Assembly: GCF_002245215.1 (NCBI RefSeq)
Contig: NZ_NPMR01000001.1
Span: forward strand, 1,795,593 to 1,859,592
DNA: 64,000 bases
Reading direction: 5' to 3'
From: Microbacterium sp. Yaish 1
GTDB lineage: Bacteria > Actinomycetota > Actinomycetes > Actinomycetales > Microbacteriaceae
Shown here: piece after piece, positions 1-7,112 of the stretch
Position numbering within the stretch: the first letter of the stretch is position 1
Layout: every line of letters begins with the position of its first letter
The notes under the pieces: model-generated
The model's input: only the letters and a program-made list of their open reading frames with translations
Databases searched by the model: none
Told to the model about the DNA's origin: nothing
Position numbers and translations under genes: made by a program

Positions 1-697
1 AGCCGAGGATGAAGTCGATGCGCAGGCCCTCGTTGCGGGGGAAGCGCAGCTGCTTGTAGTCCCAGTAGGTGAACCCGGTCGGGACCAGCGGGCGCACCGT
101 GTCGGCGAGCCCGGCATCGAGCAGCGCCTGGAAAGCGGCGCGCTCGGCCGGAGACACGTGGGTCGTGACGCCCTCGACGAGCGTCGGGTCGCCGACATCC
201 TCGGGGGTGGGGCAGATGTTGAAGTCGCCGGTGAGGGCCAGGGCGAGGTCGGGGGATGCTGCCAGGGTGTCGCGCGTGTACTGCTCGAGCGCCTGCAGCC
301 AGTGCAGCTTGTAGACGTAGTGCGGGTCGTCGAGCGACCGGCCGTTCGGAACGTACAGGCTCCACACTCGGACGCCGCCGACCGTCGCGGCGATGGCCCG
401 CGCCTCCTGCGGCGCGTCGGGACCCTCGTGGCCCTTGAGGAAGCCCGGCATTCCGGGGAAACCGATCTGCACGTCGGTCATCGGCTCGCGGCTGGCGATC
501 GCGACGCCGTTCCACTGGTTCAGGCCGTGCAGTTCGACGTGGTAGCCCGCCGCCTCGAACTGCTCCATCGGGAACTGCTCGGGCTTGCACTTGATCTCCT
601 GCATCGCCAGGACGTCGATGTCTTCGTTCACGGCGAAGCCGACGATGCGGTCGACGCGAGCGCGGATCGAGTTGACGTTCCAGGTGGCAAGACGCAT
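1..697 (-). CDS. xthA: Exodeoxyribonuclease III, C-terminus outside window
   Basis: DNA base-excision repair nuclease that cuts at abasic sites and trims 3' ends. At least 232 residues are visible, reading leftwards off the window, so the C-terminal part with the final catalytic histidine is missing. The N-terminus has the family pattern TWNVNSIRAR, then the metal-binding glutamate in LAMQEIKC, the NQWNGVAI stretch, YVPNG, and the Asp/Asn pair in LTGDFNICPTPEDV. The ATG at 697 is chosen because the family normally begins MRLATWNVNS. A TAGGCT hexamer ends six bases upstream, predicting a leaderless transcript. The divergent phosphoesterase starts only 64 bases away, so both promoters share a very short spacer. 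Confidence 0.95.
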   Translation of the reverse strand, partial: MRLATWNVNSIRARVDRIVGFAVNEDIDVLAMQEIKCKPEQFPMEQFEAAGYHVELHGLNQWNGVAIASREPMTDVQIGFPGMPGFLKGHEGPDAPQEARAIAATVGGVRVWSLYVPNGRSLDDPHYVYKLHWLQALEQYTRDTLAASPDLALALTGDFNICPTPEDVGDPTLVEGVTTHVSPAERAAFQALLDAGLADTVRPLVPTGFTYWDYKQLRFPRNEGLRIDFILG

Positions 698-703
698 GCC
701 TCC

Positions 704-709
704 AGCCTA
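704..709 (-). promoter_or_regulatory. Predicted -10 box of xthA (leaderless)
   Basis: TAGGCT on the minus strand, six bases before the ATG. Transcription would begin at or next to the start codon. No clear -35 is visible. Confidence 0.55.
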
Positions 710-748
710 TTCGGCGCCTCGGACGTCGCCGGCTGCGCGGCATCCGGA

Positions 749-754
749 TACCGT
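749..754 (+). promoter_or_regulatory. Predicted -10 box of the metallophosphoesterase gene
   Basis: TACCGT, six bases before the ATG at 761, the same geometry as other promoters in the window. The hexamer alone is weak evidence. Confidence 0.4.
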
Positions 755-760
755 CGGGGG

Positions 761-1255
761 ATGGCCACGCGACTGCTGCTCATCGCCGACACGCACATCC
801 CCGGGCGGGCGCGGGCGCTGCCGGATGCCGTGCTCGCCGCGGCGGATGCGGCGGACCTCATCGTCCACGCGGGCGACTGGGTCGCGGCATCCGTCCTCGA
901 CGAGCTCGAGCGGCACGGCGAGGTGCTGGGGGTGTGGGGCAACAACGACGGAGCCGACCTGCGCTCCCGGCTGCCCGAGGTCGCGCGTCGCACGATCGAG
1001 GGAGTCCGGTTCGCGGTCGTGCACGAGACCGGCGCCGCGCCGGGGCGCGAGCGGCGGATGGATGCGGCCTACCCCGACGACGACGTGCTCGTCTTCGGGC
1101 ACAGCCACATCCCCTGGGACACGACGACCCCGCGCGGGCTCCGGCTGCTCAACCCCGGCTCGCCCACCGACCGGCGCCGCCAGCCGCACAAGACCTTCCT
1201 CGCGCTCACGGTCGACGCGGGCGAGCTCCGCGATGTCGACCTCGTCGTGGTGTGA
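761..1255 (+). CDS. YfcE/MJ0936-type metallophosphoesterase
   Basis: A 164-residue calcineurin-like phosphoesterase, the usual size for the small YfcE/MJ0936 group. The metal-binding motifs are in order: ADTHIPG near the start, HAGDW, WGNND, VFGHSHIPWD and the C-terminal LNPGSPTDRR. These small enzymes hydrolyse phosphodiesters with Mn2+ or similar metals; the physiological substrate cannot be told from sequence. The ATG at 761 fits the family N-terminus (MATRLLLIADTH). An upstream extension of the open frame runs antisense through xthA and is not believed. It is followed after 64 bases by pyrE, which appears to have its own promoter. Confidence 0.9.
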   Translation: MATRLLLIADTHIPGRARALPDAVLAAADAADLIVHAGDWVAASVLDELERHGEVLGVWGNNDGADLRSRLPEVARRTIEGVRFAVVHETGAAPGRERRMDAAYPDDDVLVFGHSHIPWDTTTPRGLRLLNPGSPTDRRRQPHKTFLALTVDAGELRDVDLVVV

Positions 1256-1306
1256 GCGGTGGCGGTCGGCGGGGACGGGCGGCACAGGGCGTGGGCGGGT
1301 CGCTCG

Positions 1307-1312
1307 TAGAAT
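1307..1312 (+). promoter_or_regulatory. Predicted -10 box of pyrE
   Basis: TAGAAT, seven bases before the ATG at 1320 and a near-consensus actinobacterial -10. It predicts a leaderless or nearly leaderless pyrE message. Confidence 0.6.
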
Positions 1313-1319
1313 CGGGGTC

Positions 1320-1898
1320 ATGACCGTCGCAGGCACGCCCGAGCTCGAAGCCGACCGCCAGGACCTCATCCGGCTGATCCAGGACGAGGCGGTGTTCCAC
1401 GGCGACTTCACCCTCTCGAGCGGCAAGAAGGCGACCTACTACGTCGACATGCGGCGGCTGACCCTCGACCACCGCGCTGCGCCCGCGATCGGCCGCATCA
1501 TGCTCGACCTCATCTCGGACATCGACGGCGTCGTCGCCGTCGGCGGCCTCACCCTCGGCGCCGACCCGATCGCGAACGCCGTCATGCACGAGTCGGTGCA
1601 CTCGGGTCGTCCCCTCGACGCGTTCGTCGTGCGCAAGGAGCCCAAGGACCACGGCCGCGGCCGCCAGATCGAGGGCGCGGATGTCGCGGGCAAGCGCGTC
1701 GTCGTCGTCGAGGACACCTCCACCACCGGTCAGTCCGCGCTCAAGGCCGTCGAGGCGCTGCGGCGTGAGGGCGCCGAGCCCGTCGCCGTGGCCGTCATCG
1801 TCGACCGCAAGACCGGCGCGCAGTCGGCGGTCGAGGAGGCCGGCCTGCAGTGGCTCGCTGCGATCGACCTCGACGATCTGGGCCTCGCCCCGCAGTAA
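1320..1898 (+). CDS. pyrE: Orotate phosphoribosyltransferase
   Basis: Joins orotate to PRPP to make orotidine 5'-phosphate in de novo pyrimidine synthesis. At 192 residues it is typical for the single-domain bacterial enzyme. Visible signatures are FTLSSGKKATYYVDMR near the N-terminus, VGGLTLGADPIA, the VRKEPKDHGRGRQIEG loop that closes over the active site, and the PRPP-binding motif VVVVEDTSTTGQSALKAV. The ATG at 1320 is chosen because it precedes the conserved N-terminal helix and sits right behind a good -10. No other pyr gene is adjacent. Confidence 0.96.
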   Translation: MTVAGTPELEADRQDLIRLIQDEAVFHGDFTLSSGKKATYYVDMRRLTLDHRAAPAIGRIMLDLISDIDGVVAVGGLTLGADPIANAVMHESVHSGRPLDAFVVRKEPKDHGRGRQIEGADVAGKRVVVVEDTSTTGQSALKAVEALRREGAEPVAVAVIVDRKTGAQSAVEEAGLQWLAAIDLDDLGLAPQ

Positions 1899-1903
1899 GG
1901 CGC

Positions 1904-1962
1904 TTCACCTGGCAGCATCCGCCGCTTCCTGCCGCGTGAGGGGGCATGAACTGCCAGGCGAA
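1904..1962. terminator. Inverted repeat behind pyrE, probable terminator
   Basis: TTCACCTGGCAG at 1904-1915 pairs with CTGCCAGGCGAA at 1951-1962, with one mismatch in twelve. A second 8-bp repeat follows, GCCCCGCG at 1965-1972 with CGCGGGGC at 1984-1991. There is no T-run, as is common in high-GC actinobacteria. It could equally be a palindromic operator region for the next gene. Confidence 0.5.
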
Positions 1963-2011
1963 CCGCCCCGCGGAGGAATAGTGCGCGGGGCCGAGGCGGT
2001 TGCGATCGGGT

Positions 2012-3103
2012 ATGAGCCTGTACGAGCCCGCCGTCTTCGGCGCCCTGAACCTGTCGAACCGCGTCGTCATGGCGCCGCTCACCCGCACTCGCGCGGGCGA
2101 GGACGGCGTCCCCACCGACGTGATGGTCGAGTACTACCGCCAGCGTGCGGGGCAGGGGCTCATCGTCACGGAGGGCACGTGGCCGGTCGTCGAGGGCAAG
2201 TCGTACCCCGGGCAGCCCGGCATCCAGACCGAGGAGCAGATCGCGGGCTGGCGACGCATCGCCGACGCCGTCCATGAGGCCGGCGGCACCATCGTCATGC
2301 AGCTGATGCACGGCGGACGCGTCTCGCACCCCGACATCACCGGTGCCGACCGGGTCGTCGGTCCGAGCGCCTTGGCCGCGCCGGGGCAGACCCGGACTCC
2401 GAAGGGCAAGGCCGACATGCCGATCGCCCACGCCCTGACCGGCGAGGAGATCCCCCTCGTCGTGGAGCAGTTCGCGCAGGCCGCGCGCAACGCCCTCGCG
2501 GCCGGGCTGGACGGCGTCGAGGTCCACGGCGCCAACGGGTACCTCGTGCACGAGTTCCTCTCGCCGGTGTCGAACGTGCGCGACGACGAGTACGGCGGGT
2601 CGCCCGAGAATCGCGCGCGCTTCGCGGTCGAGGTCACGCGGGCCGTGGCCGCAGCCGTGGGAGCCGACCGCACCGGCATCCGCCTGTCGCCGCAGCACAA
2701 CATCCAGGGCGTGCTCGAGCACGACGACGCCGACGCCCTCGCCACCTACACGGCTGTCGCCGAGGGGCTCGCCCCGCTCGGGCTCGCTTTCGTCGACGTG
2801 CTGAGCGCCGACCCCACGGGCGACCTCGTGCAGCGCATCCGCCGCACGGCCGGCGCGCCGTTCATCCTCAACTCGGGCTTCGGGTCGCCCACGACCCGCG
2901 AAGAGGCCGAGACGCTCGTGACGTCGGACTGGGCGGATGCCGTCGCCGTCGGCCGTCCCGTCATCGCCAACCCCGACCTGGCGGCACGGTGGCAGCAGCG
3001 CGCCGAGCTCAACGAGGCGCGGCCCGAGCTCTTCTACGGCTCGACCGCCGAGGGCTACACCGACTACCCGTTCCTCGACGAGGTGCGCGCCGGCGCAGTC
3101 TGA
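2012..3103 (+). CDS. Old Yellow Enzyme family alkene reductase
   Basis: FMN-dependent NAD(P)H:flavin oxidoreductase of the NemA/xenobiotic reductase group, which reduces activated C=C bonds and some nitro compounds or nitrate esters. It has 363 residues, a complete TIM barrel. Recognisable pieces are RVVMAPLTRTRA near the N-terminus, QLMHGGRVSH, GVEVHGANGYLVHEFLSPVSN (active-site HGAN), DEYGGSPENRARF, and VGRPVIANPDL near the C-terminus. The ATG at 2012 is preferred over an in-frame TTG at 2000 because MSLYEPAVFGALNLSNR is a typical start. The ribosome site is unclear. It is followed by a non-coding repeat region. Confidence 0.92.
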   Translation: MSLYEPAVFGALNLSNRVVMAPLTRTRAGEDGVPTDVMVEYYRQRAGQGLIVTEGTWPVVEGKSYPGQPGIQTEEQIAGWRRIADAVHEAGGTIVMQLMHGGRVSHPDITGADRVVGPSALAAPGQTRTPKGKADMPIAHALTGEEIPLVVEQFAQAARNALAAGLDGVEVHGANGYLVHEFLSPVSNVRDDEYGGSPENRARFAVEVTRAVAAAVGADRTGIRLSPQHNIQGVLEHDDADALATYTAVAEGLAPLGLAFVDVLSADPTGDLVQRIRRTAGAPFILNSGFGSPTTREEAETLVTSDWADAVAVGRPVIANPDLAARWQQRAELNEARPELFYGSTAEGYTDYPFLDEVRAGAV

Positions 3104-3160
3104 CCCGGGGTGCCCGGGCTCCCTGGTTCGCGGGCGCATCGCATGCCCGAGCCCGACCCG

Positions 3161-3185
3161 TCCCGTCCCGTCCCGTCCCGTCCCG
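3161..3185. repeat. TCCCG pentanucleotide tandem repeat, five units
   Basis: Five exact TCCCG copies, preceded by a one-mismatch copy ACCCG at 3156-3160. It sits directly against the left arm of the 16-bp inverted repeat. A short repeat like this can vary in copy number, but it is outside any gene. Confidence 0.75.
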
Positions 3186-3253
3186 TGCGCAGGCTCAGCC
3201 GCGAGGTAGGGCGGCCGGGGGCGTCCCGGATGCCGCCGAGCCTGCGCACGGGA
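3181..3253. repeat. 16-bp perfect inverted repeat (REP-like)
   Basis: TCCCGTGCGCAGGCTC at 3181-3196 is the exact reverse complement of 3238-3253, separated by 41 bases. The core recurs in a second inverted pair 80-145 bases downstream. Confidence 0.7.
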
Positions 3254-3417
3254 CGAGCAGTCGGCGGTTCGGCCTCGTGTCGACATCGAGTCGAGGCCCG
3301 ACCCGCCGTCCTGGGCGCGGGTCCGCTGCGTCCCGTCGACAGGCTGAACCGGGGTAGGCGCGCCCCGGAACCAGGCTTACCGCCGTCGAGCCTGTCGGCG
3401 GCACGGCCATCGCGCCG

Positions 3418-3822
3418 CTAGGACCCCTCCCCGGCCCGGGGTGTCTCGTCCATCGCGTCGTCGAAGCGGCGACGTGCGTCCTCGATGCGGGGCATGTGCT
3501 CGTACGCCCAGGCGAGGATGACGTCGACGGGCGGACGCAGCGTCTTGCCGAGCGGCGTGATCCGGTACTCCACGGCGACGGGCCGGGTGCTGAGGACCAC
3601 GCGCTCGACGATCCCGTTGCGCTCGAGGCGCCGGAGGGTCGCGGTGAGCGACTTCTGCGTCACGGCGGGGATCGCCCGCCTGAGGGTGCTGAACCGGGCG
3701 GGTGCGTCGCACAGCTCGTTCAGCACCGCGAGCGACCAGCGGTCGAGCACCTGGTCGAGCAGCTCGCGGTGCGGGGCCCTGATCTCGAATCGGTCCGTGG
3801 CGGCGGGGGCGGTATCGGTCAC
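3418..3822 (-). CDS. HxlR-family transcriptional regulator
   Basis: A 134-residue winged-helix regulator of the HxlR/MarR-like type, which often senses reactive electrophiles and represses a divergent detoxification gene. The HxlR core is clear: LDQVLDRWSLAVLNELCDAPARFSTLRRAI, then QKSLTATLRRLERNGIVERVV and the wing VEYRITPLGKTLRPPV. The GTG at 3822 is chosen over the in-frame ATG at 3867. The longer form would put the palindromic GGTATC/GATACC site inside the coding region and adds a tail unlike the family. No cysteine is present in the 134-residue form, so thiol-based sensing of the YodB kind is unlikely. It is divergent from the RidA gene, its most likely target. Confidence 0.85.
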   Translation of the reverse strand: MTDTAPAATDRFEIRAPHRELLDQVLDRWSLAVLNELCDAPARFSTLRRAIPAVTQKSLTATLRRLERNGIVERVVLSTRPVAVEYRITPLGKTLRPPVDVILAWAYEHMPRIEDARRRFDDAMDETPRAGEGS

Positions 3823-3858
3823 GCTACCCAGTCTCGTTGAAGTGACCTCCGAACACCA

Positions 3859-3875
3859 GGTATCCATGAGATACC
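3859..3875. promoter_or_regulatory. Candidate HxlR operator between regulator and RidA gene
   Basis: Perfect palindrome GGTATC-n5-GATACC in the 76-base spacer between the divergent genes, starting 37 bases upstream of the regulator start and ending 24 bases upstream of the RidA start. AT-rich, symmetrical sites stand out in this GC-rich DNA. It is well placed to control both promoters. Confidence 0.55.
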
Positions 3876-3898
3876 AACGTTGATGCGAGGAGCTTCAC

Positions 3899-4309
3899 AT
3901 GACCGTCCGCCTGTCGTCCCCCGATTCACTGATGCAGCCCGTTCCGTACCACCACGTCGCCCTGGCCACGGGAACCCGCCACGTCCACGTCGCCGGCCAG
4001 ATCTCCCGCACCGCCGATGGCAGGCCCGTCGCTCCGGGCGATCTCGCCGGTCAGGTCGCCCACGCCCTGCGCAACACCCACGCCGGGCTGGCCAGCGCGG
4101 GCGCGGGGCTCGGCGACGTCGTCCGCTTGACCTTCTACGTCACGGGGTGGGCGCCCGATCGCATCGCCGATTTCATGGCGGGTGTCCAGGAGGTGGCCGA
4201 GGAGATCGGGTTGCCCACGCCGATGCCGCCGGCCTCGCTCATCGGGGTCGACTACCTCTTCGAGCCCGACGTCCTCGTCGAGGTCGAGGCCACCGCGATC
4301 CTCGACTGA
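3899..4309 (+). CDS. RidA/YjgF family protein
   Basis: A 136-residue member of the RidA (YjgF/YER057c/UK114) family. Archetypal RidA hydrolyses reactive enamine/imine intermediates from PLP enzymes, but many relatives have other roles. Visible features are the HVHVAGQISRTADG strand region, LRNTHAGLASAGAGLGDVVRLTFYV, and PASLIGVDYLFEPDVLVEVEATAIL at the end. The classic RidA arginine context (P-x-R-[SA]) reads PMPPASLIGV here, so the active-site arginine appears to be missing and this is probably not a housekeeping RidA. GAGGAG precedes the ATG. It is divergent from the HxlR gene with a palindrome between them. Confidence 0.85.
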   Translation: MTVRLSSPDSLMQPVPYHHVALATGTRHVHVAGQISRTADGRPVAPGDLAGQVAHALRNTHAGLASAGAGLGDVVRLTFYVTGWAPDRIADFMAGVQEVAEEIGLPTPMPPASLIGVDYLFEPDVLVEVEATAILD

Positions 4310-4331
4310 CTCCCGGCGGCCGGCCCCGGGC

Positions 4332-4517
4332 TCAGCCCCGGAAGACGGGCAGCTGCGAGGCGAGGCCGAGCAGCAGGCCGAAGAACATGAGCAGGATGAT
4401 GCCGCGCCGCGTCGACCCGCGATTGGTGCCGTCGGTGCCGATCTGCTGGTTGCGCACGAAGATGATGAGCGCGATCAGCAGCACCGCGAGCCCCGTGAGC
4501 GCCAGGACGATCGACAT
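4332..4517 (-). CDS. Small two-helix membrane protein (61 aa)
   Basis: I do not recognise a family. The 61 residues contain two strongly hydrophobic segments, about residues 2-21 (SIVLALTGLAVLLIALIIFV) and 38-56, joined by a polar loop with several Arg/Asn residues. Its ATG at 4517 overlaps the stop codon of the upstream 37-residue membrane gene by one base (GTGATG), so the two are very likely translationally coupled. An in-frame GTG at 4520 is an alternative start. The cluster order is phosphatase, 37-aa protein, 61-aa protein, all leftward. Confidence 0.65.
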   Translation of the reverse strand: MSIVLALTGLAVLLIALIIFVRNQQIGTDGTNRGSTRRGIILLMFFGLLLGLASQLPVFRG

Positions 4518-4630
4518 CACTCGTCGTCTCCGCCCCGTCGCCGGACGAACTGCACGATCACGATCACGAGGGTGGTCGTCAGCATGAGCGCGACGCTGAT
4601 CAGCAGCAGGTTCTGCTCGAACTCGTTCAC
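4517..4630 (-). CDS. Single-pass membrane microprotein (37 aa)
   Basis: A very short gene that automated annotation would probably miss. It starts with GTG at 4630, overlapping the stop of the phosphatase gene (GTGA), and ends inside the start of the 61-aa gene. The product is NEFEQNLLLISVALML..., one hydrophobic helix (about residues 8-28) followed by a basic-acidic tail RRRGGDDE. The start overlaps on both sides and the amphipathic ends make it credible. Function is unknown. It could scaffold or regulate the neighbouring membrane protein or phosphatase. Confidence 0.55.
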   Translation of the reverse strand: MNEFEQNLLLISVALMLTTTLVIVIVQFVRRRGGDDE

Positions 4631-5436
4631 AGGATGCCCGGGTCCTCGGTCTCGTACGGCTCCGCCTCGAGCAGGTCGGCGACGGAGTCGAGGATCTCGT
4701 CGGGACGGAAGGGGTAGCGCTCGATCTCGGCGTCGTCCGAGATGCCGGTGCGCACGAGCACGGTGTGCAGGCCCGCCTCGATGCCCGCCACGACGTCGGT
4801 GTCCATGCGGTCGCCGATCATGCCGGTGTTCTCGGAGTGCGCTCCGATGCGGTTCATCGCGGAGCGGAACATCATGGGATTCGGCTTGCCGACGACGTAC
4901 GGGCTCTTGCCGGTCGCGTGCGAGATGAGGGCGGCGAACGAACCGGTGGCGGGGACCACGCCCTCGGGGGTCGGGCCCGTGGCATCCGGGTTCGTGATGA
5001 TGAAGCGTGCGCCGGCGTTGATGAACCGGATCGCCTTCGTGATGGCGTCGAACGAGTAGTTGCGCGTCTCGCCCACGACGACGTAGTCGGGGTCGGTCTC
5101 GGTCATGATGTAGCCCGCCTCGTGCAGGGCCGTGGTCAGGCCCGCCTCGCCGATCACGAACGCCGAGCCGCCGGGATGCTGCGACCGCAGGAAGTCGGCC
5201 GTCGCGAGCGCCGACGTCCAGATGCGGTCCTCCGGAACCTCGAGCCCCGACCGCGCGAGACGCGCGCTGAGGTCGCGCGGCGTGAAGAAGGGGTTGTTGG
5301 TCAGCACGAGGAACGGCGTGCCCGTCTCGCGCCACTGCGCGAGCAGTTCCGCCGCACCCGGGATGGGGTGGTTCTCGTGGACGAGGACGCCGTCCATGTC
5401 CGTGAGCCAGCACTCGATATCGGCGCGTGTCCGCAT
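4627..5436 (-). CDS. HAD-IIA family phosphatase, NagD-like
   Basis: A 269-residue HAD hydrolase of subclass IIA, the NagD/AraL/4-nitrophenylphosphatase group, acting on small phosphorylated metabolites such as sugar or nucleotide monophosphates. The catalytic aspartates are in LTDMDGVLVHEN (motif I), the motif II threonine is in FLVLTNNPFFTP, the lysine in YVVGKPNPMMF and the acidic motif in MIGDRMDTDVVAG. The ATG at 5436 lies six bases behind TAGGCT, so the message is probably leaderless. It heads a three-gene overlapping cluster with two tiny membrane proteins. Substrate unknown. Confidence 0.92.
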   Translation of the reverse strand: MRTRADIECWLTDMDGVLVHENHPIPGAAELLAQWRETGTPFLVLTNNPFFTPRDLSARLARSGLEVPEDRIWTSALATADFLRSQHPGGSAFVIGEAGLTTALHEAGYIMTETDPDYVVVGETRNYSFDAITKAIRFINAGARFIITNPDATGPTPEGVVPATGSFAALISHATGKSPYVVGKPNPMMFRSAMNRIGAHSENTGMIGDRMDTDVVAGIEAGLHTVLVRTGISDDAEIERYPFRPDEILDSVADLLEAEPYETEDPGIL

Positions 5437-5442
5437 GGCCCC

Positions 5443-5448
5443 AGCCTA
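5443..5448 (-). promoter_or_regulatory. Predicted -10 box of the NagD-like gene
   Basis: TAGGCT on the minus strand, six bases before the ATG at 5436. The divergent SDR promoter (TAGTCT, 5467-5472) is only about 20 bases away. Confidence 0.55.
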
Positions 5449-5466
5449 GCCGTGGCGATCCGGCCG

Positions 5467-5472
5467 TAGTCT
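5467..5472 (+). promoter_or_regulatory. Predicted -10 box of the SDR gene at 5479
   Basis: TAGTCT, six bases before the GTG start, again predicting a leaderless transcript. Confidence 0.5.
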
Positions 5473-5478
5473 TCACTC

Positions 5479-6441
5479 GTGGCCCGCGACGACTGGAATC
5501 CCCGCAAGCTTCCCGACCTGTCGGGCAAGCGGTACCTCGTCACGGGTTCCAACGCGGGGCTCGGCTACTTCGCCACGCTCCAGCTCGCCTCCGCCGGGGC
5601 TCACGTCATCATGACCGGTCGCAGCCCGCAGCGCCTCGCGACCGCGCGCGCCTCGGTCGCGCGCTCTCTTCCCGAGGGGGTGGGCTCGATCGAGACCCTG
5701 CTGCTCGACACGAGCAACCTGGGTTCCGTCCGCGCCGCCGCGGCGACCGCGCGCGGGCGCAAGCCCCTCCACGGTCTGCTTCTGAACGCCGGTGTCGTCC
5801 ACCCGCCCCGGCAGCGCCGCACGACCCCCGACGGCCATGAGCTGGTGTTCGCCACCAACGTCCTCGGCCATTACGCGCTCGCGGGGGAGCTGCTCATCGC
5901 GCTCGCCGCCGGTCGCGGCCGCATGGTGTGGGTCGGCTCGGTGTCGACCTCGATCTGGAAGTACGACCCGACCGACATCGAGCTCGAGAGCGACTACTCG
6001 CCCTGGCGCGCGTACGTCCAGTCGAAGGTCGCCACGACCTCGCTCGGCCTCGAGGCAGACCAGCGCCTGCGGGCGGCGAGCGTGCCCGTCTCGAGCCTGG
6101 TCGCCCACCCCGGGTATTCCACGAGCGGGCGCACCCGCGGCATCGCGGGGATCAACGAGCCCACGCGCATGACGCGCTTCACCGACAACCTCCAGGTCGC
6201 CGTGACGCAGTCGAAGGAGCGCGGGGCGTGGCCGCTCGTGCGCGCGCTGGTGGATCCGGATGCCGCGGGCGGCGAGTTCTACGGCCCGGCCGGTGTGCTG
6301 CGGGGCGAACCGCGCGTCGCGACGCCCGCGGCGATCACGCGCGATCCCGAGATCGCCGCGCGCCTGTGGTCGTACTGCGAGCACACGACCCGCACACCGT
6401 GGCCGTATCTGAAGGCGAGCCGGACGCGCGCGAGGAGCTGA
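5479..6441 (+). CDS. Short-chain dehydrogenase/reductase, retinol-dehydrogenase-like
   Basis: A 320-residue NAD(P)-dependent SDR of the extended human-RDH/WW-domain-oxidoreductase-like type. The Rossmann motif TGSNAGLGYFATLQLASAGAHVIMTGRS lies near residues 17-44. NAGVV and NVLGHYAL follow, and the catalytic Ser (WVGSVSTS) and YVQSKVATT (YxxxK) come next. The basic residue after GR- suggests NADPH preference. GTG start at 5479 from the spacing to the -10 box. Substrate is unknown; such enzymes are often annotated simply as SDR. It does not appear to be in an operon, since the next gene is on the other strand 6 bases away. Confidence 0.88.
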   Translation: MARDDWNPRKLPDLSGKRYLVTGSNAGLGYFATLQLASAGAHVIMTGRSPQRLATARASVARSLPEGVGSIETLLLDTSNLGSVRAAAATARGRKPLHGLLLNAGVVHPPRQRRTTPDGHELVFATNVLGHYALAGELLIALAAGRGRMVWVGSVSTSIWKYDPTDIELESDYSPWRAYVQSKVATTSLGLEADQRLRAASVPVSSLVAHPGYSTSGRTRGIAGINEPTRMTRFTDNLQVAVTQSKERGAWPLVRALVDPDAAGGEFYGPAGVLRGEPRVATPAAITRDPEIAARLWSYCEHTTRTPWPYLKASRTRARS

Positions 6442-6447
6442 TGGCGC

Positions 6448-7086
6448 TCAGGCGGTGACCCAGATGGCCGCGGCGGCGCCCGGCGGCAGCACGACGGAAC
6501 CGCCGCCGTCGAGCTGGACGCTGTCGCGTCCGCTGACGATCAGGGTGTGACCGACGTCGATGCCGCGTTCTTCGAGCGCTCGCAGGAGCGCCGGGTCGCG
6601 GTCGCTCACGCGCAGGATGCGGCCCTCGTGGCCGATCGTGGCCTCGGCGAGCAGCACGAACGGCTCGCGATGAACCTCGCCGTCGGCGTCGGGGATCGCG
6701 TCGCCGTGCGGATCGAAGCGCGGATCGCCCAGTCGCTCCGCGATGCCCGCCAGCAGGCGGTCGCTGATGGTGTGCTCGAGCACCTCGGCCTCGTCGTGCA
6801 CCTCGTCCCAGGCGTACCCGAACTCCCGCACCAGCCACGTCTCGATGAGCCGGTGACGCCGGATGATGGATGCCGCCCGCCGGCGGCCCGTCTCGGTGAG
6901 CGTCACCGGGCCGTACGGGCGATGCGACACGAGGTCTTGCGAGGCGAGCTTGCGCACCATCTCGGTGACCGTCGACGGTGCGAGCCCGAGCATCGCCGCG
7001 AGCTGCGACGGGGTGATCGGCGCCGACTGCCACTCGGTGTGGTGGTAGATCGTCTTCAGGTAGTCGTCGACGGCGGGGGAGGGCAC
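6448..7086 (-). CDS. DtxR-family manganese-type metalloregulator (MntR-like)
   Basis: A 212-residue metal-dependent repressor with N-terminal winged helix, dimerisation domain and C-terminal SH3/FeoA-like domain. The DNA-binding part reads DDYLKTIYHHTEW...LAAMLGLAPSTVTEMVRKLASQDLV. The DtxR residues Met10 and Cys102, which favour iron, are replaced here by Asp (VDDYLKTIY) and Glu (HDEAEVLEHTISD). These are the residues found in Bacillus MntR, so manganese sensing is the better guess. Start GTG at 7086, five bases behind TAATCT. A longer upstream frame overlaps the divergent TrmH gene and is low-complexity. No metal transporter is adjacent. Confidence 0.88.
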   Translation of the reverse strand: MPSPAVDDYLKTIYHHTEWQSAPITPSQLAAMLGLAPSTVTEMVRKLASQDLVSHRPYGPVTLTETGRRRAASIIRRHRLIETWLVREFGYAWDEVHDEAEVLEHTISDRLLAGIAERLGDPRFDPHGDAIPDADGEVHREPFVLLAEATIGHEGRILRVSDRDPALLRALEERGIDVGHTLIVSGRDSVQLDGGGSVVLPPGAAAAIWVTA

Positions 7087-7091
7087 ACTCC

Positions 7092-7097
7092 AGATTA
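7092..7097 (-). promoter_or_regulatory. Predicted -10 box of the MntR-like gene
   Basis: TAATCT, five bases before the GTG at 7086. It lies 15 bases from the divergent -10 of the TrmH gene, so one bound repressor could touch both. Confidence 0.5.
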
Positions 7098-7112
7098 TCC
7101 GCGGCGGCGGGA

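Larger units (their letters stand above)
3104..3417. repeat. Non-coding gap built of palindromic and tandem repeats
   Basis: A 314-base gap without a convincing gene, unusually long for this window. It holds five TCCCG units in tandem (3161-3185), a perfect 16-bp inverted repeat (3181-3196 with 3238-3253, core CAGGCTC/GAGCCTG) and a second inverted pair with the related core CGACAGGCT/AGCCTGTCG (3337-3345 with 3389-3397). The shared core suggests a REP-like dispersed palindromic repeat inserted at least twice. It lies between the 3' ends of two convergent genes, where it could also end transcription from both sides. Confidence 0.6.

Noticed and set aside
2000..2011. TTG start four residues upstream of the Old Yellow Enzyme
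   Set aside because: The ATG at 2012 gives the family start MSLYEP. TTG is a rare start and has no better ribosome site.
3161..3185. CRISPR-like array
   Set aside because: Only a 5-base tandem unit without spacers or cas genes.
3823..3867. Longer HxlR start at ATG 3867
   Set aside because: It would place the palindromic operator inside the gene and adds a tail unlike the family. The GTG at 3822 gives a normal length.
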